A stretch of 64,000 nt of DNA from DAOQVR01 sp035341665 (GTDB lineage: Bacteria; Chloroflexota; Anaerolineae; JAAYZQ01). The number at the start of each line of letters is the position of its first letter. Within the stretch, counting starts at the first letter, position 1. The position numbers were made by a program, and so were the translations under genes. The DNA lies in the NCBI GenBank assembly GCA_035341665.1, contig DAOQVR010000001.1, forward strand, positions 372,001 to 436,000. The letters run 5' to 3'. Of the stretch, positions 18,736 to 26,982 are shown piece by piece. The notes below the pieces were generated by a model. It ran no database searches and was not told where the DNA came from. It saw nothing but the letters and a program-made list of their open reading frames with translations.

Positions 18736-18764
18736 ATTATACCAGAATCTGGTATGAGAGACAA
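18736..18764 (-). promoter_or_regulatory. Promoter with palindromic operator for the herA operon
   Basis: On the minus strand TTGTCT (18764-18759, 4 of 6 to the -35 consensus) is followed after exactly 17 bp by TATAAT (18741-18736, perfect -10). A perfect palindrome ATACCAG-aat-CTGGTAT (18739-18755) overlaps the -10 and most of the spacer. This is a likely repressor site, because a dimer bound there would block RNA polymerase. The leader before the herA ATG is about 160 nt. No regulator gene adjoins it. Confidence 0.65.
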
Positions 18765-18889
18765 ATCGCTGACGTAAGAGAAGGCTCGGAGCTCGACTCA
18801 AGGGACAAAGCTGAGCCTAAGGCATGCACAGTAGGACCGGTACTTGGTGCAGAGCGCTATCCTGCCACTGCAAAGCTTGTATGTTTACG

Positions 18890-18942
18890 CATAGTTTTGC
18901 CGCTGTGGCAAGGCTATGCTTCCAAGGCGCGGCAAAACTATG
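18890..18942. repeat. 14-bp perfect inverted repeat, non-coding
   Basis: CATAGTTTTGCCGC (18890-18903) and its exact complement (18929-18942) are separated by 25 bp. The repeat lies between the herA promoter and the terminator of the methylase-helicase operon, in an interval (18570-19058) with no gene. The spacing is long for an intrinsic terminator and there is no U-tract. It may be a protein site, a recombination site or a small-element end. The remainder of the interval shows only the promoter and the terminator. Confidence 0.55.
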
Positions 18943-19012
18943 GGCAAGCCGGCAAAGCTGCCGGTAGGAGATGGTGTTGTCCAGGCTCTCGTATCATCGC
19001 TGTGACCCGCCG

Positions 19013-19044
19013 AAAAAAGAGAGAGCCGACTGGCTCCCTCTTTT
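19013..19044 (-). terminator. Intrinsic terminator of the methylase-helicase operon
   Basis: Read on the minus strand, the sequence forms a G+C-rich stem (GAGGGAGCC, loop AGTC, GGCTCTCTC; one mismatch) followed by TTTTTT. It lies 15 bp after the methylase-helicase stop codon at 19059. This is a standard Rho-independent terminator and separates the accessory operon from the herA region downstream. Confidence 0.85.
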
Positions 19045-19058
19045 CCTTCTGGATACGT

Positions 19059-22000
19059 CTACCAGGTGAACATGGCGAACTGCACCGGCTGCTCAATGGA
19101 TGGTACGACCACCTGGCCCTCGTCACCCTCGGCATCGAAGAGACTGCGGAAGTAGACCACCTTGACCTCCTGCTTGGACTGGCGCTGTCTGGATTTCGTC
19201 CCCACCGGCATCCGGCCAAAGACTAACTGCGTAGCCATCTTCTCCACTGCTTCCTCGGCCTTGGCTGCTGCTTCCTCGACCGTCGCGCCTCCGCGGCGGA
19301 ATTCGGCCTTCAGCACCGCCTTGGCCACGGCGAGCTGCGCGTTGGCCAGCGCCGCCTCGGCCAGGATGGCTTCCACCGTCTTGTGCTGTGCCTCACGGTC
19401 CTGCACGGCCCGCTGCGCGGCCCACTTCTGGTCGACCAGATCGTACATCTGCTCGTCCACTGTGTGGCTCGACAGCAGGTAGTGGACGTGCACCTCGCGC
19501 GTCTGGCCCGGCCGGTGGCAGCGGTCCTCGGCCTGCAGCGTCGTCTCGGGACTCCACTCGAGGTTCAAGATCAGCACGTGGTTGGCGCCGTTGACCGTCA
19601 CGCCCCGGTTCAGCGTTCCCGTCCCAGCAAGCAGCACCGTCGCATCGGACGCCTCGAAGCGGCGGACCACGTCGTTGCGGCGCCGGGTCCCCACGCTGCT
19701 ATCTATGCCCACGTACGCGATCAGGCGGTCAGTGAACGACACTTCAAGCGTGCGGTACAGCCCGCGCAGGCTGGTAAAGACGATCACCTTCTCGCCGGCG
19801 GCCTTGATCTCTTCGACGATCTCCAGCGCCTTGACCACCTTGTTGAACGTATAGGCCACCTTCAGGCCGCGCGGCGCCGGCAGGTAGGCGCCCTGCAGCC
19901 GCATCTGGTCCAGGATCGCTGCTGCTTCCGCCGGCGACAGCTCGTCGACGTTGACCATGTGCCCCCAGGCACCGGCAAAGTGCAGCGCGCCGTACTCGTT
20001 GGGGCACGAGGCGACGTAGCGGCCCCACCACAGCGCGGCGCTGATGGCGCCCATGTTCGGGTCGGACTTGCGCAGCTCACGCTCGAACACGTCCTTCATC
20101 GCACCTGTGACGTGGCCAACCAGCAGGTCGTGCTTGCCGGTCGGTTCCAGCCAGTGGACGTGTCTTGTTTTTGGCGGGAGACCGTGAAGGAAGTCCTCCT
20201 TCAGGCGCCGGATGGAGACAGGCGAGAGGAGCTTCCAGAGGCGGTTGAGGTTAGAGACCGAGGGGATCAGCTTGCGCCGGCCCACTTCGAGCGTGTCCGC
20301 GTACTGCTTGGTGATGTACTGGTAGGTGGCGAACTGCTGCAGGAAGCGCGCCGAGCCGCCGCGGTAGGCAAAGGGCCACAGGGGAGAGCCAAAGCCTAAC
20401 AGCCAGCCTGCGCTCCAAAACACGTCGTGGATGTACCCCTTGATCCAGGTGCCGGTCAGGATGGCCTTGCCGTTGGCGCGCAGCCCCCTCGACGCCGCCC
20501 CGCGCAGGCTGAGCTTGGACTTGATGTCCTGCGCCTCGTCGAGCATGACGCACGAAAAGAGCGTCTTGACCCGCTTGGCGAGGGGCCACTGGTGGTAGGT
20601 GGACAGGAAGACGTCGTCGCTTGAGCTGCCGGCCCGTGCCGCCAGGTGCTGCTCCTTGAGGGCGGCAATGCGCTGCCGGCGGGTCTCGATCTGCTCCCGC
20701 CTGGGCGCCTTGCGGTTCACGACGGGCAGCGGATGCTGCGCGGCGCGGCCCATGGTCCAGGCGACGTGGCCACACGCGCGGCAGACGCGCCCACCGCCGT
20801 CCCCCTCACCGCGCCAGGCGGCACCGCACTGCGGGCAGTTGGGGACCTGGCTCTTGCGTGCGGCGTCGCAGGTGCAGTGAGCGCCCCGTAGCTGGCGGAC
20901 GGTCCCCTCGAAGTTGCCCTGCCGGTCAAAGTGCTCGTGGTCCCAGGGCTCAAAGATGCCCAGGTGGTCACCCAGGCTCAGATCCTGGTAGCTGGTCACG
21001 TAAAAGTCGGGGAGAAGCCGGCACGGATCGTGCGCTGCGCGGACGTCGCCTAGGGCATGGTAGACGTCGGTGAGCTGGTTGGTTAGTTGGCTGAGTTGGT
21101 TCATGGTTTCGACGATTTCCGCTTCGATGCCCCTCGGGTCGCGCGCCTTGCCCTTGTCGCGGATGGCCTGCAGGCTGCGCAGGTGCCGCCGCTTGCGGGC
21201 CAGGCTCGCTTCCAGGTCGACGCGATCCTGCTCGCGGCGCAGGACTGCTTCTTCTGCCTGCAGCCGCGCTTCCAGCGCTGCCGATTGCACTTTGACGACC
21301 TGGTCAAGTTCGCGAAGTGTGGGTGTTACTCCCGCAGGCAGGCCCCAGTCGGCAGATTGTGCGACCATCGCCCCATTCTCCAGGGCCAGCAGGTGGCCCA
21401 GGCGCCGGCGCAACCCGGGTGCACGCCGCTCGGCCGTGCGCACCCGCTGGCGGGCCAACCGGTGCTGACGCTTGTGGGCCATCAGCCTGGACACGAGACC
21501 GTGGTCGAGGCGCTGGGCGGGAAAGCCCCAGTTGCCCAGGTCCTCGAGGATGCCGGGCACCACCGAGGCCGGCGTGGCAAAGAGCACGGTCCGGTAGCCG
21601 CGCACGACCGCCCAGTGGGCCATGGTCGTGGTCTTGCCTCCACCCATGGCGTACAAGAGTGCGACCGAGGACTTGCAGGCCATGCGGGCCACGTCCTGGG
21701 CCTGCGTCGGGTAGAGGCGGCGGCCGCCGGCGGCCTCTTCGTGCTCGTCCATAAAGCGCGCCAGGCGGTTCGTCCAGCCCTCGAGCTCCGGCAGGCTGTC
21801 CACGATGGGCACCTCGGGCAGGCCAAAGGCGTCGACGAGAGCCTTGACCTGGTCAGGGTTGACCTCTTCGACGACGAAGGACTTGAGGGCCACACCGTCG
21901 TGCTCGGCGGCCATCGGCTTGAAGCGCAGCACCAGGTAGCCGCGGTCGACGTAGGTGCGCTGCACGTAGCGTTTCTTGCCCTCGCCCTTCTCGCTGCCCT

Positions 22001-23405
22001 CACCCACCTGCTCGTCGCGCCGGAACCAGCGGCTGCGCAGCTCGTAGGTCGCGCCGGCGGGAATGACAACCGGCTCCTTGCCGGCGCCATCAGGCAGCGT
22101 GGCCGAGTCCTGGGCCGTGATCGGCCCATCCGCGAAATACGCCAAAAACTCCAAGGGCTCCAGCTCGCGCACCGGCAGCCGGTCACGCTCGTAGCGCCGG
22201 GCTCGCCGCTCGATCTGCTCCGCGTCGTGGTCGGTCAGCGCCACCTCGAACCCCAGGCCGGCCAGGCGGTCGCGGCTGTCGGCCACGCCGCCCATCAGCA
22301 CGTTGGGCAGCGAGCCGTACGACTCGCCCAGCGGGGCGTAGGTGCCCTGCGCCGCGTCGTAGGCCTGCAAAGGAATGATGCCGTAGTACTTTAGCCAGGC
22401 CGATGACCAGTCGCTGCGGGCGCTCACACCGCGGGCGGTGAGGTTGAGGGGCAAGGTGTCGGCGTCCACGTCGACTGTCATTTCGAGATTCGGCACGAAG
22501 GGCACTTTGTCTTGCCGGAAAGGCGGGTGCAGGTAGAACACCGGTGGATTGCCCGGCCCGGCCGGCTGCCAAGCGCGATGTCCAGAATTCCGCCGGATCT
22601 GGTCGAAGGCGGCGTTCACGGCCCGGGCCAGCATGGGGCCATCGCCCTCGAAGCGGCCGGTCAGCGGCGCGGGTTTCTTACGGGTGTTGTAGACGCTGTC
22701 AGTGATGGCCACAACGAAGGTGGCGTCCACGTCAATGCCGTACTCGGCCTTGAAGGGTTTGGGCAGGAGGACGCGAGCGGCGACTTGAAAATGCTTGGTC
22801 AGAAAAGCGTATGCCTTGGGGTAGGTGTCGAAGAACTTGCCGCTAAAGATGCCGAGCAGCAGGCCGTTGTTGTAGGCCAGCAGCTTGGTGGCCAGCTCCA
22901 GGACAAAGTGCTGGCTCTCGATGTTCTGGTCGGAGCGCAGTTCATAGTCGTCGTACGTGGCACCGCAGTTCCACCAAAGGCCGTAGGGAGCATTACACGG
23001 GATGACCTGCCAGCGGCCTTCGGGGATGAGCGAGCCGTAGGCGACGATGTCGCCCTGGCGGATGGCGCGCCTGCCCACGGCCTCGCCGGCGATCTCGGCC
23101 AGGCGGGCGTCGAGCTCGACGCCAAAGACGTGGTGGCCGGCCTGCTTGAACGGCACCAGCAGGCGCCCGGAGCCGGCGGTCGGGTCGAGGACGCTCAGGC
23201 GCGGGCGCTCTTCCGGGATCAGGCCGTCGAAGCCGAAAGCGTGGTCGGCGATGGGCGGCAGCGCTTCGCACAGCCAGCGCGGGGTAAACACCTGCTGGTG
23301 GGCGTGCGCAAACATGGGCTTAAAGACCGCTGCCTTGAAACCGGTGGTCTCAAAGGCAGCGTCCGCAGCGGCATCAACATCGGTGAGTTCCTGTGTGTCT
23401 TGCAT
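19059..23405 (-). CDS. N6-adenine DNA methylase fused to SNF2-type helicase
   Basis: A 1448-aa fusion. The N-terminal part is a Rossmann methyltransferase: motif I (VLDPTAGSGRLL) near residues 72-83 and a catalytic motif N-A-P-Y near 138 (an NPPY-like variant). The C-terminal part is a superfamily 2 helicase: Walker A AMGGGKT near 586-592, DEAQ near 955, and motif VI-like HRPGQTREV near 1370. Between them is a Cys cluster (CTC, CPQC, CRAC) that looks like a zinc ribbon. Such proteins are typical of integrative and conjugative elements and resemble DISARM/ICE methylase-helicases. The ATG at 23405 has GGAGG 8 nt upstream. Last gene of the long minus-strand operon; a terminator follows. A decayed partial copy of its 3' end lies at 9.26-9.6 kb. 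Confidence 0.85.
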   Translation of the reverse strand: MQDTQELTDVDAAADAAFETTGFKAAVFKPMFAHAHQQVFTPRWLCEALPPIADHAFGFDGLIPEERPRLSVLDPTAGSGRLLVPFKQAGHHVFGVELDARLAEIAGEAVGRRAIRQGDIVAYGSLIPEGRWQVIPCNAPYGLWWNCGATYDDYELRSDQNIESQHFVLELATKLLAYNNGLLLGIFSGKFFDTYPKAYAFLTKHFQVAARVLLPKPFKAEYGIDVDATFVVAITDSVYNTRKKPAPLTGRFEGDGPMLARAVNAAFDQIRRNSGHRAWQPAGPGNPPVFYLHPPFRQDKVPFVPNLEMTVDVDADTLPLNLTARGVSARSDWSSAWLKYYGIIPLQAYDAAQGTYAPLGESYGSLPNVLMGGVADSRDRLAGLGFEVALTDHDAEQIERRARRYERDRLPVRELEPLEFLAYFADGPITAQDSATLPDGAGKEPVVIPAGATYELRSRWFRRDEQVGEGSEKGEGKKRYVQRTYVDRGYLVLRFKPMAAEHDGVALKSFVVEEVNPDQVKALVDAFGLPEVPIVDSLPELEGWTNRLARFMDEHEEAAGGRRLYPTQAQDVARMACKSSVALLYAMGGGKTTTMAHWAVVRGYRTVLFATPASVVPGILEDLGNWGFPAQRLDHGLVSRLMAHKRQHRLARQRVRTAERRAPGLRRRLGHLLALENGAMVAQSADWGLPAGVTPTLRELDQVVKVQSAALEARLQAEEAVLRREQDRVDLEASLARKRRHLRSLQAIRDKGKARDPRGIEAEIVETMNQLSQLTNQLTDVYHALGDVRAAHDPCRLLPDFYVTSYQDLSLGDHLGIFEPWDHEHFDRQGNFEGTVRQLRGAHCTCDAARKSQVPNCPQCGAAWRGEGDGGGRVCRACGHVAWTMGRAAQHPLPVVNRKAPRREQIETRRQRIAALKEQHLAARAGSSSDDVFLSTYHQWPLAKRVKTLFSCVMLDEAQDIKSKLSLRGAASRGLRANGKAILTGTWIKGYIHDVFWSAGWLLGFGSPLWPFAYRGGSARFLQQFATYQYITKQYADTLEVGRRKLIPSVSNLNRLWKLLSPVSIRRLKEDFLHGLPPKTRHVHWLEPTGKHDLLVGHVTGAMKDVFERELRKSDPNMGAISAALWWGRYVASCPNEYGALHFAGAWGHMVNVDELSPAEAAAILDQMRLQGAYLPAPRGLKVAYTFNKVVKALEIVEEIKAAGEKVIVFTSLRGLYRTLEVSFTDRLIAYVGIDSSVGTRRRNDVVRRFEASDATVLLAGTGTLNRGVTVNGANHVLILNLEWSPETTLQAEDRCHRPGQTREVHVHYLLSSHTVDEQMYDLVDQKWAAQRAVQDREAQHKTVEAILAEAALANAQLAVAKAVLKAEFRRGGATVEEAAAKAEEAVEKMATQLVFGRMPVGTKSRQRQSKQEVKVVYFRSLFDAEGDEGQVVVPSIEQPVQFAMFTW

Positions 23406-23479
23406 CGTGGTTTCCTCCATTGATTGATTGTGGTCACAGCACGAGGGGCATTCCGTGCCATGCAGAATGCCCCTCCGTC

Positions 23480-23953
23480 TCACATCTGGATGAGCAGCGC
23501 GTCCGGCCCGCGCCCGGCCTCGTCGGCCACATGGATGGCGCGCTCCAGGACCTCGTCGGGCGCGAGGTCAGGCCGGTACTGCTCCAGGGCGAGCAGGACC
23601 TGGGTCTCGACGGCCTCTGGCGTGGGGCCGACGAAGGTGTAGTGGTACGGTGGGGCCTTGAGCCGGGGCCAGTCGCAGCCGTAGGGCGGCTCGCTCCCCT
23701 CGCCCTGGGCCAGGTGATAGCTGAACGGCCGCTGCGCAAAGGCCAGCGTCACCGGCCCGCTCTTGACCACCTGCCAATGCTCGGCCAGGTCCTCGACCTT
23801 GAGCGGCGTGCGCCCGGCCACGGCCAGGAAGAACCAGCCGCCGGCGCGCGAGTCGTCGTAGCCGGCCAGTAGGGTGTAGAGCTTGCCGTTGACCGTGGCC
23901 AACGTGCGACCGTCGCCCGCCTTCTGCACCTCGATGATCAGGTTGTCGCTCAT
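23480..23953 (-). CDS. Hypothetical protein of the accessory operon
   Basis: A 157-aa soluble protein with no family I recognise. The N-terminus (LIIEVQKAGDGRTLATVNGKLYTLLAGYDDSR, shown as its L-I-I-E-V, T-V-N-G-K-L-Y and Y-D-D pattern) suggests a small beta-rich domain. No Cys clusters, signal peptide or membrane segment. It sits between the DUF2958 gene and the methylase-helicase, on the same strand and closely spaced, as part of the accessory operon. Genes in such positions of integrative elements are often anti-defence or DNA-handling factors, but nothing in the sequence shows that here. Confidence 0.7.
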   Translation of the reverse strand: MSDNLIIEVQKAGDGRTLATVNGKLYTLLAGYDDSRAGGWFFLAVAGRTPLKVEDLAEHWQVVKSGPVTLAFAQRPFSYHLAQGEGSEPPYGCDWPRLKAPPYHYTFVGPTPEAVETQVLLALEQYRPDLAPDEVLERAIHVADEAGRGPDALLIQM

Positions 23954-23965
23954 GGGCTGGTTCTC

Positions 23966-24286
23966 CTATGCGGCGCCCGCCCAGCGGCGGTACTCGGCCA
24001 GTTGGGAGAGGGGCGTGGGCTTGAACCACAGGTCGCGCTCGATGGGCAGGCCCCACGGCCCGCGGGTGGCTTCCAGTTCAGCCAGCGAGAAGTGGCCCAT
24101 CTCGACCTCAAAGCCGGAGACGAGGCCGAACAGCGTGTCCTCGCCGTCGAATTCCGTCGCGAACCAGGTCCAGGAGCTGTCAGGCGTGAAGAACTTGGCC
24201 TGGACGATGACCTGGTCGTGGGGCAGGCGGTCGGTGCTGCCCAGGGGCGGCAGCTTGGTGCAGATCTCTTTGGTCAGCAGTTTCAC
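23966..24286 (-). CDS. DUF2958 domain protein
   Basis: A protein of about 106 aa that matches the DUF2958 pattern along its whole length: K-L-L-T-K-E at the start, then V-x-A-K-F-F-T-P-D-x-S-W-T-W, F-G-L-V-x-G-F-E-x-E, a F-S-L-A-E-L strand and the E-R-D-L-x-F end. The family is common on plasmids and integrative elements, with unknown function. The frame is open further upstream to 24397, but the GTG at 24284-24286 has AAAGGA about 8 nt before it, and the family begins there. It lies between radC (3' exon stop at 24394) and the 157-aa gene, within the same operon. Confidence 0.8.
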   Translation of the reverse strand: MKLLTKEICTKLPPLGSTDRLPHDQVIVQAKFFTPDSSWTWFATEFDGEDTLFGLVSGFEVEMGHFSLAELEATRGPWGLPIERDLWFKPTPLSQLAEYRRWAGAA

Positions 24287-24393
24287 GGGTTTGTCCTTTC
24301 GGGGTAAGTTATTGGTTTGCCATGGTGCCGGCAGGCGATGTCGCGGGCAGTGAGCTCGTCGACGGTGTCGCTGCCGGCGAATCGCACCTTTGT

Positions 24394-24551
24394 TCAAGTT
24401 GAGAACCCGAGACCTCGCTCTTTCAGCGAAACAAAGACCGTCCGCGAGACGATCAGGTGATCCAGAACCTCCACGTCCATGAGCTTGCCGGCCTCGACGA
24501 TCTGCCTCGTCACAGCCACATCTTCAGGACTGGGGCTCACGTCTCCAGAGG
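24394..24551 (-). CDS. radC: radC 3' exon (after the group II intron)
   Basis: The minus strand of this segment encodes P-S-G-D-V-S-P-S-P-E-D and then V-T-R-Q-I-V-E-A-G-K, ending LKERGLGFST and stop. That is the normal C-terminus of RadC, including the S-x-x-D part of the JAMM motif. It has no start of its own. Joined to the 5' exon at 26983-27586, with the intron 24552-26982 removed, the frame is restored: 604 + 158 nt = 762 nt, i.e. 253 aa plus stop, and the HNH-PSGD motif is rebuilt. See the 5' exon for function. Confidence 0.85.
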
Positions 24552-24616
24552 GTAGGGTAAGGGCAAGGCGCACCTTCCCGCCTTATGGCAGGCGTGTTTC
24601 ACTCGCCCTCCCCTCC

Positions 24617-24650
24617 GAACCGTACATGACACTTTCGCGTCATACGGCTC
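24617..24650 (-). ncRNA. Domain V of the group II intron
   Basis: The 34-nt catalytic hairpin reads GAGCCGTATGACGC on the minus strand, then a GAAA tetraloop, then GTGTCATGTACGGTTC. It has the conserved AGC-like triad (GAGCC) and matches domain V of bacterial group II introns. Domain VI follows toward the 3' splice site at 24552. Confidence 0.9.
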
Positions 24651-24663
24651 TCCACTGTGATTT

Positions 24664-26355
24664 TCAACCCGATTGTCTTTTGCGATTCCGGCCATACGAT
24701 GGGGTCAGTACATGGCAGTAGTTGCACAGAGTCTCCAGATTATCCATCCTATTTCCGCCTTTAGGTTTGACGTGATGGACCTCCAGATTCTCCATAGCAC
24801 CACACTTGAGACATCGGTACCCGTCCCTTTGTAGGACTCGGGCACGGATGGTCCACCATTCAGCTTTCCTGCGGCTGGTGGAGCCGTCCCACGTCTCCAG
24901 GTGTGGCGATTCTGCCCCCAGTGCAGGGATGGTGCAGGATTCGTCATCCAGATATGGGTTTCCTCGCTTCTTACTTCGGTAAACGCTATGTTTGATGTCT
25001 CGGAGCAGGAAAAGGAAGGTTTTGTCCTTGCCTTCTCCGGCTCCCCAGTTCATACGGCGTCCACCCTGGCGAATGTTGTACATTGCCAGTAGCTTGCGTT
25101 TTCCCAATTTCTGATGCCGTTTCTGAAGCCATATCAGCATCCGTTGGCTTACCCACCAATCCAGTTCGCCTCTTACCTGTGAACTGGACACATGCCGATA
25201 ATAGTTTCCCCATCCCCGCAGTATCCGGTTGATGGCTCGGATTTTCTGCCGAACCGATTCCCACGTTGTGGCACGGTTGGTCATTCGTTTGATTGTGTTG
25301 CGTAGACGCTGTTCACTTTCCCGGGTAGGGGTCACGCGTAGCCACGGCTTGCTGTTCGATGGTGTTTCCCACTGAACATGGAAGCCGAGAAAGTCGAACC
25401 CTTCGGTAGCGTGAGTGATTTTCGTCTTTTCTTCCGACAGTTCCAGATGGAGTTCATTCCAAAGGAATTCCCTCAGTTCGTCTCGCAAACTTTCCACTTC
25501 TTCCTGTGGTCCGTTGTAGAGCAAGATGAAGTCATCGGCGTAGCGAGTCAGAATGCAGTTGCCTTTCATCTCGCGGCGTCTCTTGGTCTTTTGCCACCGC
25601 GTCAGGCTTCCATACCTGTCCCACCACCAACGATCAAGTTCATGAAGGTAGATGTTTGAAAGCAGTGGAGAGAGCACGCCGCCCTGTGGGGTTCCTTCTT
25701 GATTTTCATGGAAGATACCATCTTCCATGACTCCGGCCCGCAGGAAACAGTCGATCAAACGGATGATTCGTTTATCCGCAATGCGTCGTTGCACTAGCTT
25801 GAGGAGGTTGGTGTGATTGATTCTGTCGAAGCATTTGCGGATGTCTCCTTCGATGACCCAGTAATACTTGTTTCTCGGTTGGATTCTGTCATAGAGAACA
25901 GCAATGCAATCCATCGTTTGCCGTCCTGGTCGGAATCCATTGGAACAGTTCAGGAAATCACTCTCCCAAATGGGTTCCATCAGCATCCTGAGAAGCTCTT
26001 GTACTACTCGGTCTGTCATTGTCAGGACACCCAAGGGACGCTTTTCCGTCTTCCCAGGCTTAGGTCGCCATGCTCGGCGGACTGGCGAGGGTCGAAATTG
26101 TCCGGTTTTCAGCTCATGCTGCAAGATTTGAACAAATTCGATTTTCTGAGCTTCTGTTTGCAAATCAGCTTTGCTCACCCCATCAATCCCAGGAGTTTTG
26201 GCTCCCTTATTGGTCAGAACTGCTTCAAGGGCCGTTCTAATCCAATCCTCCCGACAAAGGAGATGCCACAAGTCTTGGAACCGGTGTTCCGGCTCTGCCA
26301 AAGCTTTTCGGGCGAAACTTCTTTGTGTCTTACGGATGTCATTTGACTGGTCCAT
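24664..26355 (-). CDS. ltrA: Group II intron reverse transcriptase/maturase with HNH endonuclease
   Basis: A 563-aa intron-encoded protein. The RT domain (about 60-330) carries the palm motif YADD near residue 285 and the G-T-P-Q-G-G-V-L-S-P motif before it. The maturase X domain follows (RVTPTRESEQRLR, W-x-x-V-x-x-K-I-R-A-I-N). The C-terminal ~70 residues are an HNH endonuclease (RDGYRCLKCG, then L-E-V-H-H and L-C-N-Y-C-H). The protein binds its intron RNA to promote splicing and carries out retrohoming into DNA. It is encoded in domain IV and its stop lies just before domain V. Length and motifs are complete, with no stop or frameshift visible. Confidence 0.95.
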   Translation of the reverse strand: MDQSNDIRKTQRSFARKALAEPEHRFQDLWHLLCREDWIRTALEAVLTNKGAKTPGIDGVSKADLQTEAQKIEFVQILQHELKTGQFRPSPVRRAWRPKPGKTEKRPLGVLTMTDRVVQELLRMLMEPIWESDFLNCSNGFRPGRQTMDCIAVLYDRIQPRNKYYWVIEGDIRKCFDRINHTNLLKLVQRRIADKRIIRLIDCFLRAGVMEDGIFHENQEGTPQGGVLSPLLSNIYLHELDRWWWDRYGSLTRWQKTKRRREMKGNCILTRYADDFILLYNGPQEEVESLRDELREFLWNELHLELSEEKTKITHATEGFDFLGFHVQWETPSNSKPWLRVTPTRESEQRLRNTIKRMTNRATTWESVRQKIRAINRILRGWGNYYRHVSSSQVRGELDWWVSQRMLIWLQKRHQKLGKRKLLAMYNIRQGGRRMNWGAGEGKDKTFLFLLRDIKHSVYRSKKRGNPYLDDESCTIPALGAESPHLETWDGSTSRRKAEWWTIRARVLQRDGYRCLKCGAMENLEVHHVKPKGGNRMDNLETLCNYCHVLTPSYGRNRKRQSG

Positions 26356-26982
26356 ACTTTTACAAGACCTCCCTTTCGTTTTCCGTAGTTTTCCAAAGTT
26401 TCTCTTTCACAGCTGCCGCCCTTCGCCGTGTGGTTGGCTCTCCCAACCTCAGACTACTATGACGGCTCCGACTCCTTTCTGTCACATCAACCGCAGCTGG
26501 TCCAGACCTCCCTTTGAGGTCCGACAAAAAGGTCTCCCATGTTCACAATGTTGCACTCAACATCTGAGTTTAGGCTGCTCCTCTACCCCTGTCCGCTACC
26601 TCCTGGTAGCGTCACATCCAGCCGCTGGCTTACACCCCAAATAGCCATTGTCGGTTTCCCCTTCTGGAGGTTTTCTCCCACACACCACCACGTGTGAGAT
26701 ACCCGGATGCTCAGGCCATCACCATCGTTTAGCGGCCTGTTATGCACTGTAGAGGCGTCAAACGGAGCTTTCTCTCGTAGCCATGCTCAGACTCAGGCTG
26801 GCAGCCTTTGGGTCGTGATGGTGTCCCGCCCCTTGCCGCTTTTGTCCCCTGAGCTTCAGACAGTGGTTTGCTCCGGTCACTGCCTGTCAGGGTAGCCTCA
26901 CGAAGCAGTGGGGACTGCCGCGTGGTCTCTTGGATTCTGAGTGAATCTTTCGGACATTGCAACATTGTGCTTCATGGCGCGC

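Larger units (their letters stand above)
24552..26982 (-). mobile_element. Full-length group II intron inserted in radC
   Basis: A 2431-bp intron on the minus strand. It begins GCGCG (a variant of the usual GTGYG) at 26982 and ends AC at 24552. It contains a 563-aa intron-encoded reverse transcriptase and a textbook domain V. EBS1 GGTGGT (26689-26684), in the loop of a CACAC/GTGTG stem, is complementary to the last six bases of the 5' exon (IBS1 ACCACC). A possible EBS2 GTGCA (26747-26743) pairs with TGCAC just upstream of IBS1. The intron sits exactly between codons of the HNHPSGD metal site of radC. Ribozyme and ORF appear intact, so splicing is plausible. Bases 26356-26982 are its domains I-III and hold no other gene. 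Confidence 0.9.

Noticed and set aside
18291..19226. Plus-strand open frame of 311 codons
   Set aside because: It is antisense to herA and to the end of the methylase-helicase gene and crosses the gap between them; the protein has no recognised motif, and the minus-strand genes have complete domains.
21087..22394. Plus-strand open frame of 435 codons
   Set aside because: It is a shadow of the methylase-helicase gene in high-G+C DNA; the minus-strand frame has the Walker and methylase motifs.
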